A stretch of 64,000 nt of DNA from JAKOVR01 sp031415655 (GTDB lineage: Bacteria; Actinomycetota; Acidimicrobiia; Acidimicrobiales; Acidimicrobilacustridaceae), in assembly GCA_031415655.1 (NCBI GenBank), contig JANOSD010000082.1, positions 1-64,000 on the forward strand, in the 5' to 3' direction. This document shows positions 35,490 to 44,209 of the stretch, one piece after another. Made by a program: the position numbers and the translations under genes. The notes below the pieces were generated by a model. The model did not search any database. It had not been told where the DNA came from and was given only the letters and a program-made list of their open reading frames with translations. Position 1 is the first letter of the stretch; the number at the start of each line of letters is the position of its first letter.

Positions 35490-36560
35490 TCACCCCACGC
35501 CGAACGGGACCTGCGGGGCCCCCACAAAGAACCCGACCGACAACAACACGCCGTACAGCAACTGCACCTGTCCCGTAGACCCGAGCACCGGGATTAGCGC
35601 TGCCCCTTTCGCCCCCTGCAACACGGGCAACAGCGGCTTGCGGGCAAGGAGCACCGCCACCAGCGAGAGCGAAGCCGCCGGACGGCGGGAAATCCCGGCA
35701 ATCAGCGGTGTCACTACAAAGGGGAGCACCAAAAGCACGGCGTAAAGAACCCGTGTGCGCTGATCACCGAGCTTCACGGCCAGCGTGCGTTTGCCCGACA
35801 CGGTGTCGCTCGGGATGTCTCGCAGGTTGTTGATCACCAGCAGTGCGGTGGCCAGACACCCCACGGGGACCGACGACGCCAGGGCGAGCCACGGCATGCG
35901 CTCCATCTGCACGAAGGCGCTGCCGGTGGTTGCAACCACACCAAAGAACACGAACACGAAGACCTCGCCGAGACCGGCATAGCCGTAGGGCTTGGGACCG
36001 CCCGTGTAGAACCACCCGGCCGCGAAACACACCAGCCCCAGAGGAATCAGCCACCAACTGACCGCCGCCGCCAGTGCCAGCCCGGCCGCTCCGGCGACGG
36101 CGAAGGAAATGAGGATCGCCCGTTTCACCTGCCCCGGTGTCGCCAGGCCAGAGCCCACGAGCCGCACCGGACCCACCCGTTTGCCGGGATCGTCGGTGCC
36201 CCGCTTCCCGTCGGAGTAGTCGTTGGCGTAGTTCGTGGCCACCTGAATGGCGAGTGCCACCACCATCGCAGCGACGACCCGCCAAAGAATGATCCCCCTT
36301 GTCACCCCGCCGCCCAGCAGCACGGGGTCCGGATTCCCCCCCGCAACGACGTGACGCACCGTGGAAAACGCCTCGCCGATTGACCCGTGCCACTCCCCCG
36401 CCGCAACAGTGGTGCCGACCAGTACGGGCACGATCGCCGCAGGGAGTGTGCGCGGCCGCGCCCCCGCCCACCACAGTCGCCAGCCTGATAGCGCCGGCGC
36501 CCCCCCGTCAGCCATCGCGTCAGCCATCGCGGCGCTTCCCGCAATCGGCCGTCGTGCCAT
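35490..36560 (-). CDS. menA: 1,4-dihydroxy-2-naphthoate polyprenyltransferase
   Basis: A 356-residue UbiA-family integral membrane enzyme with about nine helices. First Asp-rich motif NYANDYSDGKRGTDDPGK, second motif INNLRDIPSDTVSGKRTLAV, both binding Mg-prenyl diphosphate. It prenylates DHNA to give demethylmenaquinone, the substrate of MenG. The ATG at 36560 follows a G-rich stretch; further upstream the frame runs into the paired hairpins and is unlikely coding. Confidence 0.92.
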   Translation of the reverse strand: MARRPIAGSAAMADAMADGGAPALSGWRLWWAGARPRTLPAAIVPVLVGTTVAAGEWHGSIGEAFSTVRHVVAGGNPDPVLLGGGVTRGIILWRVVAAMVVALAIQVATNYANDYSDGKRGTDDPGKRVGPVRLVGSGLATPGQVKRAILISFAVAGAAGLALAAAVSWWLIPLGLVCFAAGWFYTGGPKPYGYAGLGEVFVFVFFGVVATTGSAFVQMERMPWLALASSVPVGCLATALLVINNLRDIPSDTVSGKRTLAVKLGDQRTRVLYAVLLVLPFVVTPLIAGISRRPAASLSLVAVLLARKPLLPVLQGAKGAALIPVLGSTGQVQLLYGVLLSVGFFVGAPQVPFGVG

Positions 36561-36582
36561 CGCCCCCGCCCGCGCCAACGTG

Positions 36583-36708
36583 CGAACTGGGCACACCTCT
36601 TGTCGCTGGAACGACACTTGGTGTGCCCAGTTCGAGATCCACTGTGAGACAAGGGCCGAACTGGGCACACATTTTGTCGTGGGAGCGACACTTGGTGTGC
36701 CCAGTTCG
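36583..36708. repeat. Two tandem 52-bp hairpin elements between menB and menA
   Basis: Two copies (36583-36634 and 36657-36708, 74-base period) share one design. Outer arms are CGAACTGGGCACAC and its exact complement, inner arms TGTCG/CGACA, with a six-base loop differing between copies (CTGGAA, TGGGAG). They fill most of the 174-base gap between the minus-strand genes menB (upstream) and menA (downstream). Possible roles are tandem terminators, RNA-processing sites or copies of a short mobile palindrome. Confidence 0.8.
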
Positions 36709-36734
36709 GAGAGGGGGGCGGTCGCGGTGGGGGG

Positions 36735-37664
36735 TCAGTAGTGCCATGGGTAGGGCGTCCAATCGGGATCGCGCTTGTCGACGAACGACGACCGGCCCTC
36801 CTCGGCTTCGTCGGTCATATAGGCCAGGCGAGTGGCCTCGCCCGCAAACACCTGCTGCCCAACGAGGCCATCGTCGATCAGGTTAAACGCGAACTTCAGC
36901 ATGCGCTGAGCGGTGGGGCTCTTGCTGTTGATCTTGCCTGCCCACTCCAAGGCCACCGATTCCAGGTCAGCGTGGGGAACCAAGGCGTTCACCATCCCCA
37001 TACGGTGGGCGTCGGCGGCCGAGTACTCGTCGCCGAGAAAGAAGATCTCGCGGGCGAACTTCTGGCCCACCTGGCGGGCCAGATAGGCCGAGCCGAAACC
37101 ACCGTCGAAGCTGGCAACGTCGGCGTCGGTCTGCTTGAACCGGGCATGCTCGGCGGACGCGATGGTGAGATCGCACACCACATGGAGCGAGTGGCCCCCG
37201 CCGGCCGCCCAGCCGGGGACCACGCAGATCACCACCTTGCCCATCATGCGAATCAGTCGCTGCACCTCAAGAATATGGAGGCGGCCCGACCGGCCTGGTT
37301 CGATCGTCTCCCGACCCTCACCGTCGGCGTATTTGTACCCGTCACGACCGCGGATCCGCTGATCGCCGCCGGAACAGAACGCCCATCCTCCGTCCTTCGG
37401 TGAAGGTCCGTTCCCCGTGAGCAGCACGCATCCGACCGAGGTGGTCTGACGGGCATGGTCGAGCGCCCGATACAGCTCGTCGACGGTGTGCGGACGAAAG
37501 GCATTGCGAATCTCCGGGCGATCAAAAGCCACCCGGACCGTGCCAAGGTCCTGTCCGGATACCGGGTCGATCGCCCGGTGGTAGGTGATATCGGTGAAAT
37601 CGGGCCCGTCGACCGATCGCCATCGGTTGGGGTCGAAGGTTTCGCTCACGAATCGTTCGCTCAT
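36735..37664 (-). CDS. menB: 1,4-dihydroxy-2-naphthoyl-CoA synthase
   Basis: A 309-residue crotonase-fold enzyme. MenB features: RPEIRNAFRPHTVDELYRAL, oxyanion-hole region GWAFCSGGDQRIRGRDGY, VPGWAAGGGHSLHVVCDL, and DGGFGSAYLARQVGQKFARE with the conserved C-terminal WTPYPWHY. It closes the ring of o-succinylbenzoyl-CoA. ATG at 37664; divergent from menE with 63 bases between them. Confidence 0.93.
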   Translation of the reverse strand: MSERFVSETFDPNRWRSVDGPDFTDITYHRAIDPVSGQDLGTVRVAFDRPEIRNAFRPHTVDELYRALDHARQTTSVGCVLLTGNGPSPKDGGWAFCSGGDQRIRGRDGYKYADGEGRETIEPGRSGRLHILEVQRLIRMMGKVVICVVPGWAAGGGHSLHVVCDLTIASAEHARFKQTDADVASFDGGFGSAYLARQVGQKFAREIFFLGDEYSAADAHRMGMVNALVPHADLESVALEWAGKINSKSPTAQRMLKFAFNLIDDGLVGQQVFAGEATRLAYMTDEAEEGRSSFVDKRDPDWTPYPWHY

Positions 37665-37727
37665 GGTCTGGCGAGCGTACCGACCACCCCGCATCCAACA
37701 CGACCGTGGGTCGGTAGCCTCGCCGAT

Positions 37728-38867
37728 GTGACCGAGCTGATCGCCCTCGAAGCCACCGGCACCCAAGCCACCATCGACCGAATCGAACGTATCTGGAACG
37801 CCGGCGATGCGGTACTCCCGATCGATCCTCGGCTTCCGATCATGGCCGCCGAAGCCCTGCTCGATGCCATGGCGCCGGCCGCGTTTATCGACCGCTCCGG
37901 CGAGCGGCACAACCGCCCTTCCCGGCTCGCCGTGCCGCTGCTCGACGGGGATGCCCTCGTCGTCGCAACCTCCGGCTCCACCGGCGTCCCCAAAGGCGTA
38001 ATCCATACCCACTCGTCGATCGCCGCATCGGCCGAGGCCACGAACACCGGCATCGGCACCCAGCCCGACAGTGACATCTGGTTGTGTTCCCTTCCCCTCT
38101 CCCACGTCGCCGGGCTCTCCGTGGTGTTCCGGGCGCGAGCGGCAGGCGTACCGCTGTTGATGCTCGACGGATTCGATGCCGCCGACTGCACCGCCGCCGC
38201 CCTCCACGACGGCGCCACTCTCACCACCCTCGTCCCCACCGCGCTCGCCCGCATCGACCCGTCCATCTTTCGTCGCATCGTTGTGGGCGGCACCCACCCT
38301 CCCGATCCGCTCCCCCCAAACTGCGTCGTGAGCTACGGACTCACCGAAACCGGGAGTGCAATCACCTACGACGGATACCCCCTCCTCGGCGCTGAAGTCG
38401 CAGTAGTCGACGGCATCATCCGGTTGGCCGGTCCGATGTTGTTGCGGGCGTACCGCACCAACAGTCCAGAAGGCATGGATCCCCGTGCTGCCGACGGTTC
38501 ATTCGACACCGCCGATGCGGGAACGATCAACCCCGATGGCCAACTCGTTGTGCACGGACGTACCGGCGACATGATCATCACGGGAGGTGAGAACGTGTGG
38601 CCAACCGTCGTAGAGCAGGTTGTCGCCCGATTCACCGGCGTCGCAGAGGTGGCCGTCGTCGGCCGGCCAGACGATCAGTGGGGACAGGTCGTAACCGCCG
38701 TCGTCGTCCCCGCCGACGGAGTCGAATTCGACGCCAACCGGGACCTACCGAGTTTGCGGTCCTTCGCCAAGCAGTACCTACCCGCCTATGCCGTGCCCCA
38801 GCGGCTCGAGGTACGAGATTCCCTGCCGGGCACGGCGCTGGGAAAAATCATACGGGCAGCGTTGTAG
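37728..38867 (+). CDS. menE: o-succinylbenzoate-CoA ligase
   Basis: A 379-residue AMP-forming acyl-CoA synthetase, short as in actinobacterial MenE. P-loop VVATSGSTGVPKGVIHTH, SYGLTETGSAITYDGYP, the adenylate motif GRTGDMIITGGENVWP and the C-terminal catalytic Lys in PGTALGKIIRAAL. It activates o-succinylbenzoate for MenB, whose gene is divergent next door. GTG start, weak ribosome binding site. Confidence 0.88.
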   Translation: MTELIALEATGTQATIDRIERIWNAGDAVLPIDPRLPIMAAEALLDAMAPAAFIDRSGERHNRPSRLAVPLLDGDALVVATSGSTGVPKGVIHTHSSIAASAEATNTGIGTQPDSDIWLCSLPLSHVAGLSVVFRARAAGVPLLMLDGFDAADCTAAALHDGATLTTLVPTALARIDPSIFRRIVVGGTHPPDPLPPNCVVSYGLTETGSAITYDGYPLLGAEVAVVDGIIRLAGPMLLRAYRTNSPEGMDPRAADGSFDTADAGTINPDGQLVVHGRTGDMIITGGENVWPTVVEQVVARFTGVAEVAVVGRPDDQWGQVVTAVVVPADGVEFDANRDLPSLRSFAKQYLPAYAVPQRLEVRDSLPGTALGKIIRAAL

Positions 38868-39057
38868 AGAGGTACCAAAGGGTCGTCCTCGCACCGTGGT
38901 CTCGCACCAGGTAAACGGGGTACCGTTGCCCTGATTTGAGCCGGATGACCTATAGGGCTACCTGCGGGTCAAAGCCGATACTCACCTCGGTACCTATCCA
39001 CAAGAGCGGCACTTTCCTGCAACGGTCGGCGTCGCACTATTTCCTCAAGGGGCAATT

Positions 39058-39243
39058 ATGATCAGCATCGAATTCGTAAGCGCGTGGCTTCAGTCGCGTC
39101 TCGCCAATAGCGATCGGGGCGCGTCGCTCGTCGAGTACGCGCTCCTCGTCGCACTCATCGCCGTCGTCTGCATCCTCGCCGTGACCTTCCTCGGCCGCAA
39201 CGCGTCCAGCAAGTTCAGTGCCGTTGGTAGCGCCATCCGCTGA
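39058..39243 (+). CDS. Flp/Fap-type IVb pilin
   Basis: A 61-residue protein with AAGGGG before the ATG. The sequence DRGASLVEYALLVALIAVV, with Glu at +5 of the processed pilin followed by a hydrophobic helix, is the Flp pilin hallmark; cleavage by a TadV-type peptidase is expected after the Gly of RGA. No other tad genes are in the window, so the assembly machinery would be elsewhere. Confidence 0.88.
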   Translation: MISIEFVSAWLQSRLANSDRGASLVEYALLVALIAVVCILAVTFLGRNASSKFSAVGSAIR

Positions 39244-39389
39244 CGTCGTCGCCATACGATTTTCGTGGAACGGCTTTCGAGCCGTCCCACGTTCGCGTCT
39301 GGGCCAAGGTCCTCGACGCGTGCGCCGCGTCGAGTCGCAGTATCCGAATCGCAACCATTCCCACACCAGCCGGCACGAGTCGTGTCGAT

Positions 39390-41404
39390 GTGCCATCCTC
39401 GGCGGGCGAGGGGGGATCCTTCCAACCTTTGCCGTCGGGTTGGACGGCTCGAGAGCTGCTGGCGACGGCGGCTTTCCTCGTCGTGATCGTCGCTGCGATC
39501 GGTACGGCCGTGAGCCAATGTGCCGCCGCAACTGAACAGGCCCGGCTACGTTTCGATCAGAGTGCCCAACAAACCTCGGCGGCCATGGAGCCGGAAGTCG
39601 GCACCTGTCTCGAGAACTTGCGTGCCATCGGTGCATTCATGGCATCGGCACCGAACCCCACCTCATCGCAGTCGCTCAGTTTGCAAACGACACCAAGCTC
39701 TTTGCGCAACACGCGGCCGTCGTGGGTGCCTTCTATCTGGTGCGCACGCCCGCGTTGGAGTTCCCCGCTTTCAAAAAGGGCATCCTCGATCTCGAGACCG
39801 ATGCGTTCGCAATCGACCTCACCAAATTTGGTACTCCTGTAGCCGCGATGCTCCGCCCTACACGCTCACGCACTATCAAGCGGGCGCCGTCGATTTTCGG
39901 CTACCTCCGTACACCGACGTGACGTGGATCTCGTCACTCACCGAGATCATCGAGATCATCGAGATCATCGAGGCAGCCGGGGAACGGGGTGAGGGGCGGC
40001 CGGCTCCTTCCAGAACGATCCGCAGACAAAATGGGTGGCCGAACTCAGTGACTTCCCCCTCATTGAAGGCCTCACGAGTGTCGAGTTCTATCTCGGCTTG
40101 CCGGTCTTGGCCCCGCGTTTCGACGACGGTTCACGCCTGCGAGAGCCCATCGGTCGGATTGGGGCTCCGGTCGACAACTTCGACAGCGTTGTCACCGCCG
40201 CCGCCGAGCATCTGCCTACCGGCGTCGGGCTGCAGCTCACAAACGATCTCACCGAGGTCCGGGTGTCGACCGAAAGAATCTCGCCCGCGTCGCCGAACAA
40301 CGCGGAGCGGCTGGGCGAGACTGCCACCTTCACCCGCAACGGCGAATTCACCCTCGAGGGAATAGGTTTGCGGCTTCGTATCTGGAGTCCACCCGACGCC
40401 GACCCCCTCCCGGCAACGGTCCCCTTGGTCCTCACCGGCGGACTCTTTGCCTCCACCTCGGTCGCAGCGCTGCTGTATCTGCGGCTTCGAGCCCGAGATC
40501 AGGAACGATCACACGCGGCGGAGATCGCCGAACGGGAGGAGTTTCAGGGCGAGATCCTTGATTCGGTTTCCATGCCCATGGTGTTGCTCGACTCAAGCGG
40601 CACGGTCCTCCGCACGAACCCTGGGTGGGAATCATTGGTCGGAGCGGTCGACACCACCGACGAATACCTCAGCGTCACGCGCCGGTTCATTCGTCCGACC
40701 GGCGATGCCGACCGGGACCTCGCCGACGTGCTGTGGCAGGTACTGCGCGGCGAGCAGACCTCGATTAAGACCGACGTGGCATCGAGGACACCGTGCGCCC
40801 CCACTTGTTCACGGTCTGTGCCACCCGACTACAAGGTCGACGAGGCGGGACCGTCGTGATACACACCGTCAGCACTGAAAGAAGACGTTCGCATCAGGAC
40901 CTCGAGATGAAGGCCCCTCGGGATGACCTCACCGAACTACATCGTTCGGCCTTCGACACCGAACTCGATTTTGCCATGCGGGCTACACCCGAGCAGCAGT
41001 CCTACGTGGCTGCCGTCTTCATTGACCTTGACGGCTTATCGCCAGTCAACGACATCTACGGACACTCGGCGGGCGATCACGTCTTTCACGAGGTCGCACG
41101 CTGAATCTCGTCCGCGGTGCGAACCTCGGCCCGAGTTGCCCGCCTGGGAGGCGACGAGTTCGTCGTGCTCGTGGGTCGTCTGGCCGACTCCAACGTTGCC
41201 ACCACGACCGCCGACCGAATTTTGGCCGCGCTCGACCGGCCGATCACGCTCGACGACGGAACGGTCACACGATCGGTGCTGGCATCGATAGGCGTCCCCG
41301 TGAGCCATAACCCGCTCGGAGCGAGCGCCGAAGATCTGCTCGATCGAGCCGATCAAGCCATGCGACAGTCAAAGCAGTCCGGTGGTGCCCAAATGACCGT
41401 GTAA
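39390..41404 (+). pseudogene. CHASE-PAS-GGDEF diguanylate cyclase, heavily disrupted
   Basis: Parts of one signalling protein lie in successive frames. First a membrane helix (ATAAFLVVIVAAIGTAVSQ) and start of a CHASE sensor (ARLRFDQSAQQTSAAMEPEV), then after ~39650 its continuation (FANDTKLFAQHAAVVGAFYL). After ~39845 and ~40000 two more frame changes lead to VAELSDFPLIEGLTSVEFYL, a second membrane helix and a PAS domain (EILDSVSMPMVLLDSSGTVL). A missing base at ~40772 leads to FIDLDGLSPVNDIYGHSAGD. Then a TGA (41102-41104 region), where relatives have Arg, interrupts the GGDEF domain just before RLGGDEFVVLVG. At least four frameshifts and one nonsense codon: clearly dead. Confidence 0.85.
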
Positions 41405-41425
41405 CGGTAACCCAGATTCGAAGAA

Positions 41426-41700
41426 TCAACGCAGGAGCATGCCGTCGTCGCCGACAAGCGTCGTCCCCGTGATCCACGACGCGACGTCAGAGCAGAGGAA
41501 CACCGCCCCCGTTGCGATGTCGTGCGGAACGCCCATTCGAAGCATCGTCACGTGTTTGCCCATCGATTCCTCACCGCGTTCCCACAGGTCCCGGGCCATG
41601 TCTTTCTTCGCCCTGGCAGCACTGCGTCTACACGCACTCCGGGCGACAGCTCCACCGCCAACTGTTTGGTGAGATGGATGAGGGCAGCTTTGGGTTGCCC
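41426..41700 (-). pseudogene. 3' fragment of a short-chain dehydrogenase, duplicate of 43163-43930
   Basis: Begins abruptly with KAALIHLTKQLAVELSPGVR (to ~41620), has an indel at VLPG, then continues DMARDLWERGEE, GVPHDIATGAVFLCSDVAS and WITGTTLVGDDGMLLR. This matches the C-terminal ~95 residues of the intact SDR at 43163-43930. The NAD-binding and catalytic parts are missing. The fragment abuts the end of the PIN toxin gene (41725). Confidence 0.85.
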
Positions 41701-41724
41701 TTCGCGAACGCATTGAACTTTACG

Positions 41725-42135
41725 TCACGAAATCGCTTCGACGTCGACCACGCCATCGAGGCCGGCAAAGTCGCCAGGATTGCGCGTGTAGACCGGCAAC
41801 TGGTTAGCGGCCGCGACGGCGGCAATCAGTAGATCGATCGCGCGTGCGCCGCGGGCCTTGCGACCGGCGGAGAGGACTGCCGCGTAGACCTGCCCATAGC
41901 TTCGTGCTGCGGCGTCGTCGAACGGCAGCGGATCGAATGTCACCTCGGTACGTTGCAGTCGATCCTGGCGGCGCGCCCGTTCCGCTGGATCACCTGTCGC
42001 GTGAGGCCCTGCAGCCAGTTCCGCCATCGTGATTGCCGACACGGCCAGTTCGAGCGGCAGCTTCGAAGCATCGATCTTGTCGAGATCGATGATCACCGAT
42101 GTGTCGAGCAATCCGCGTGGTCGACGTTTAGGCAC
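41725..42135 (-). CDS. VapC-like PIN-domain toxin
   Basis: A 136-residue PIN ribonuclease from GTG 42135. Acidic active-site residues: Asp in LLDTSVIIDL, Glu in SAITMAELAAG, Asp in ARGARAIDLLIAA and the terminal RNPGDF motif. Its start overlaps the antitoxin stop by eight bases. VapC toxins cleave tRNA or rRNA; target unknown. All four expected residues are present, so it is probably functional. Confidence 0.88.
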   Translation of the reverse strand: MPKRRPRGLLDTSVIIDLDKIDASKLPLELAVSAITMAELAAGPHATGDPAERARRQDRLQRTEVTFDPLPFDDAAARSYGQVYAAVLSAGRKARGARAIDLLIAAVAAANQLPVYTRNPGDFAGLDGVVDVEAIS

Positions 42136-42382
42136 GCGGCGTCGCGTCCTGATCGACCGCCCGGTCGAGATCGTCGCGGAACAACTCGCCGTCGATGGGC
42201 GGTGCCCCTCGGAACATCGCGAGCGCCGTATCGGCGTTGACGTACTGACTGCGCCGAATCGGCCGCAGCTCGCCAACCAGGACACCATTTCGAGTCACAA
42301 GAAAGGATTCACCTCGGTCGAGGCCGCGCATGATCTCGCCACTCTCGTTCCGAAGCTCACGTTGACCTATTTTTCGGGACAT
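42128..42382 (-). CDS. Phd/YefM-type antitoxin
   Basis: An 84-residue antitoxin. The N-terminal Phd fold reads IGQRELRNESGEIMRGLDRG then ESFLVTRNGVLVGELRPI, the DNA-binding part; the C-terminus (FRDDLDRAVDQDA) should bind the toxin. Only a few bases separate a TACACT -10-like sequence from the ATG, so the transcript may be leaderless. It lies upstream of and overlaps the toxin gene. Confidence 0.88.
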   Translation of the reverse strand: MSRKIGQRELRNESGEIMRGLDRGESFLVTRNGVLVGELRPIRRSQYVNADTALAMFRGAPPIDGELFRDDLDRAVDQDATPRA

Positions 42383-42389
42383 CTTCCGA

Positions 42390-42409
42390 GTGTAGCACGG
42401 GTGCTACAC
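42390..42409 (-). promoter_or_regulatory. Perfect palindromic operator of the PIN toxin-antitoxin pair
   Basis: GTGTAGCAC and its exact complement GTGCTACAC are separated by two bases, eight bases upstream of the antitoxin ATG. The right half (minus strand) overlaps a TACACT -10-like box, so binding by the antitoxin would block the promoter. Autoregulation is established for this family; binding here is inferred. Confidence 0.75.
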
Positions 42410-42469
42410 CCGCGCGACGACGGAGATCCTCGCCAATTGCGCTGCGTTGCGGTCAAACAACCGTTCTCG

Positions 42470-43155
42470 CCACGCATCTTCGCCCCATCAGGCATATCCC
42501 GGGTGGCGTCGGCGTGACCGGCGTGATGCGCCGTCTCTTCCAAGATATGAAACACGACCCATCGCAGGTCAACTGGTGTGTCGAACCCGAGCAATGCGTG
42601 CGCGGGCCCGCGTCCCCCCTCGTCCCCGAGACACGTCACCTCAAGATTCGGCGCGGCTCGCACGATGTGTTCCGTGCGTTGGCCGAGGAGCGTGTCCCAG
42701 TAACGCTTCGAAAAGCGGATTCCGAGCCACGGTTCGAAGCCTCGCAAGGACGCGACGTCGAAAGCCCCCTTGTTCTGGGCGGTGAGACGGAGGACGCCGC
42801 GAGATTCGAAGCTGGCCGGAAGACGCCGAATGGTTGCTGGGACACGCTCCTAGCTGCGAGTAGGCGGCGATGACCTCCGCCGCAGTCACATCACTGGGAA
42901 CGGCCAACTCCTCGGTCCGGCGTGGAAACACAGTCCCGAAGCAACAACCTTCGACCGACCGTCGCTCCAGGTGCCGACGGTGGTTGACCACGCCAATGAT
43001 CGGGAGAAGGCGCCCGTTCGGCGTTCAACAAAGGTCGGCTTCCGTCAGACATCAGCGGTGGCGACTACGTGTTCACGCTGCCACCAGATGAACCCGAGCA
43101 GGAGCTCGCGCTTGTCGCTCGTCGGAGCTGGTGCATGCGAAACATCAAATCCCAT
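42470..43155 (-). pseudogene. DinB-family (DUF664) gene interrupted by an inserted element and frameshifts
   Basis: The start reads MGFDVSHAPAPTSDKRELLL then GFIWWQREHVV (ATG 43155), like DUF664 proteins. After a TGA and frame change comes NHRRHLER...RTEELAVPSDVTAAEVIAAY (to ~42855). There the 170-bp element at 42684-42853 interrupts it, and the gene resumes as RTEHIVRAAPNLEVTCLGDE and VDLRWVVFHILEETAHHAGH (to ~42500). The conserved His residues of the DinB metal site are spread over these parts. It starts eight bases after the intact SDR gene, so the two probably formed an operon. Confidence 0.8.
42684..42853 (-). mobile_element. MITE-like element, copy B (inside the DinB-family gene)
   Basis: About 170 bp bounded by imperfect terminal inverted repeats (CTAGGAGCGTGTCCCAGCAA at the right end, its complement with a few changes at the left). 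It is nearly identical to copy A at 44003-44174 in opposite orientation, including a central stretch of over 70 identical bases. It has no transposase gene and splits the DinB-family reading frame, showing that it moved into place. A four-base CTAG at the ends may be part of the repeat or a target duplication. Confidence 0.8.
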
Positions 43156-43162
43156 CCCAGTG

Positions 43163-43930
43163 TTATGCACGCAACAACATGCCACCGTCGACGACCAGAG
43201 TGGTGCCGGTGATCCAACTGGCGGCGTCGCTGCAGAGGAACACGGCGGCGGCGGCAATATCGTCGGGTACGCCGAGCCGTTTCATCGGCACGTGCGCCGC
43301 CGCAGCCTCTTCGCCGCGCTCCCACAACGCCCGGGCCATGTCGGTCTTTACCAACCCAGGCAGCACCGCGTTTACCCGCACTCCGGGCGAAAGCTCCAGC
43401 GCCAACTGTTTCGTGAGATGGATGAGTGCAGCCTTTGTCCCGTTATAGATGCCAATCGTCGGCTCGACCGACTGTCCGCCAATTGACGAAACGTTGAGCA
43501 CCACTCCTCCGTTGTGCTCCATGGATTGCCGCCACGCTTCCTGGGTCCAGACCAAAGGGCCTCGCCAGTTCACTTGCACGGTCTTGTCGAACCGGGCGAT
43601 ATCGATACCTATCGATGGGCCGGCGTACGGATTCGTGGCCGCGTTGTTGACCAAAATGTCGAGCGCGCCAAATCGCTTCAACGTGGCCCGCACACCATCC
43701 GCCGCATCTTCGGGAGAACCGGCGTTCGCCACGTGCCACGCGAGGTGGTCACCGCCCTCGGCGCCCGTTTGCTCCGCGATTGTGGAAACGGCATCAGCAA
43801 GAGCATCGGCCTTTCGAGATGTGAGCATCACCTTGGCGCCGCTGGCCGCAAGCTCCGCTGCGATTGCTCGGCCGATACCTCGAGACGCTCCCGTAACCAA
43901 CGCCACTTTTCCATCGAGTCGAATATCCAT
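43163..43930 (-). CDS. Short-chain dehydrogenase/reductase
   Basis: A 255-residue classical SDR: VALVTGASRGIGRAIA for NAD(P), LVNNAATNPYAG, catalytic Ser in LNVSSIGGQS and Tyr-Lys in GIYNGTKAALIHL, and the C-terminal WITGTTLVVDGGMLL. The DinB-family pseudogene follows it on the same strand. A decayed partial duplicate lies at 41426-41700. Substrate unknown. Confidence 0.93.
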   Translation of the reverse strand: MDIRLDGKVALVTGASRGIGRAIAAELAASGAKVMLTSRKADALADAVSTIAEQTGAEGGDHLAWHVANAGSPEDAADGVRATLKRFGALDILVNNAATNPYAGPSIGIDIARFDKTVQVNWRGPLVWTQEAWRQSMEHNGGVVLNVSSIGGQSVEPTIGIYNGTKAALIHLTKQLALELSPGVRVNAVLPGLVKTDMARALWERGEEAAAAHVPMKRLGVPDDIAAAAVFLCSDAASWITGTTLVVDGGMLLRA

Positions 43931-44002
43931 CCGTGGAGTCTGGCGCGCGGGTTCGCGAGCGGCCCAGTATCCGTCGCCGCCACCCCCGTCCCGGGAGGCG
44001 TG

Positions 44003-44174
44003 CTAGGAGCGTGCCCCAGCAACCATTCGGCGACCTCCGGCCCGCTTTTCTTTTCTCGCGGCGTCCTCCGTCTCACCGCCCAGAACAAGGGGGCTTTCGA
44101 CGTCGCGTCCTTGCGAGGCTTCGAACCATGGCTCGAAATCCGCTTCTCGAAGCATTGCTGGGCCACGCTCCTAG
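44003..44174 (+). mobile_element. MITE-like element, copy A
   Basis: 172 bp with 20-base terminal inverted repeats (CTAGGAGCGTGCCCCAGCAA at 44003-44022 and its complement with one mismatch at 44155-44174). No coding capacity of its own. It lies in the 279-base gap between the SDR start and the phosphotransferase gene start. Copy B is inverted at 42684-42853, and the two flank the SDR gene. Confidence 0.85.
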
Positions 44175-44209
44175 TTGCCGACCTTCCATGAACGTGCGAA
44201 CCTGACGCG

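Noticed and set aside
39941..39970. GAGATCATC 9-bp tandem repeat as a regulatory or phase-variation tract
   Set aside because: It lies within the dead GGDEF gene and is a multiple of three, so it would not switch a frame; treated as simple slippage.
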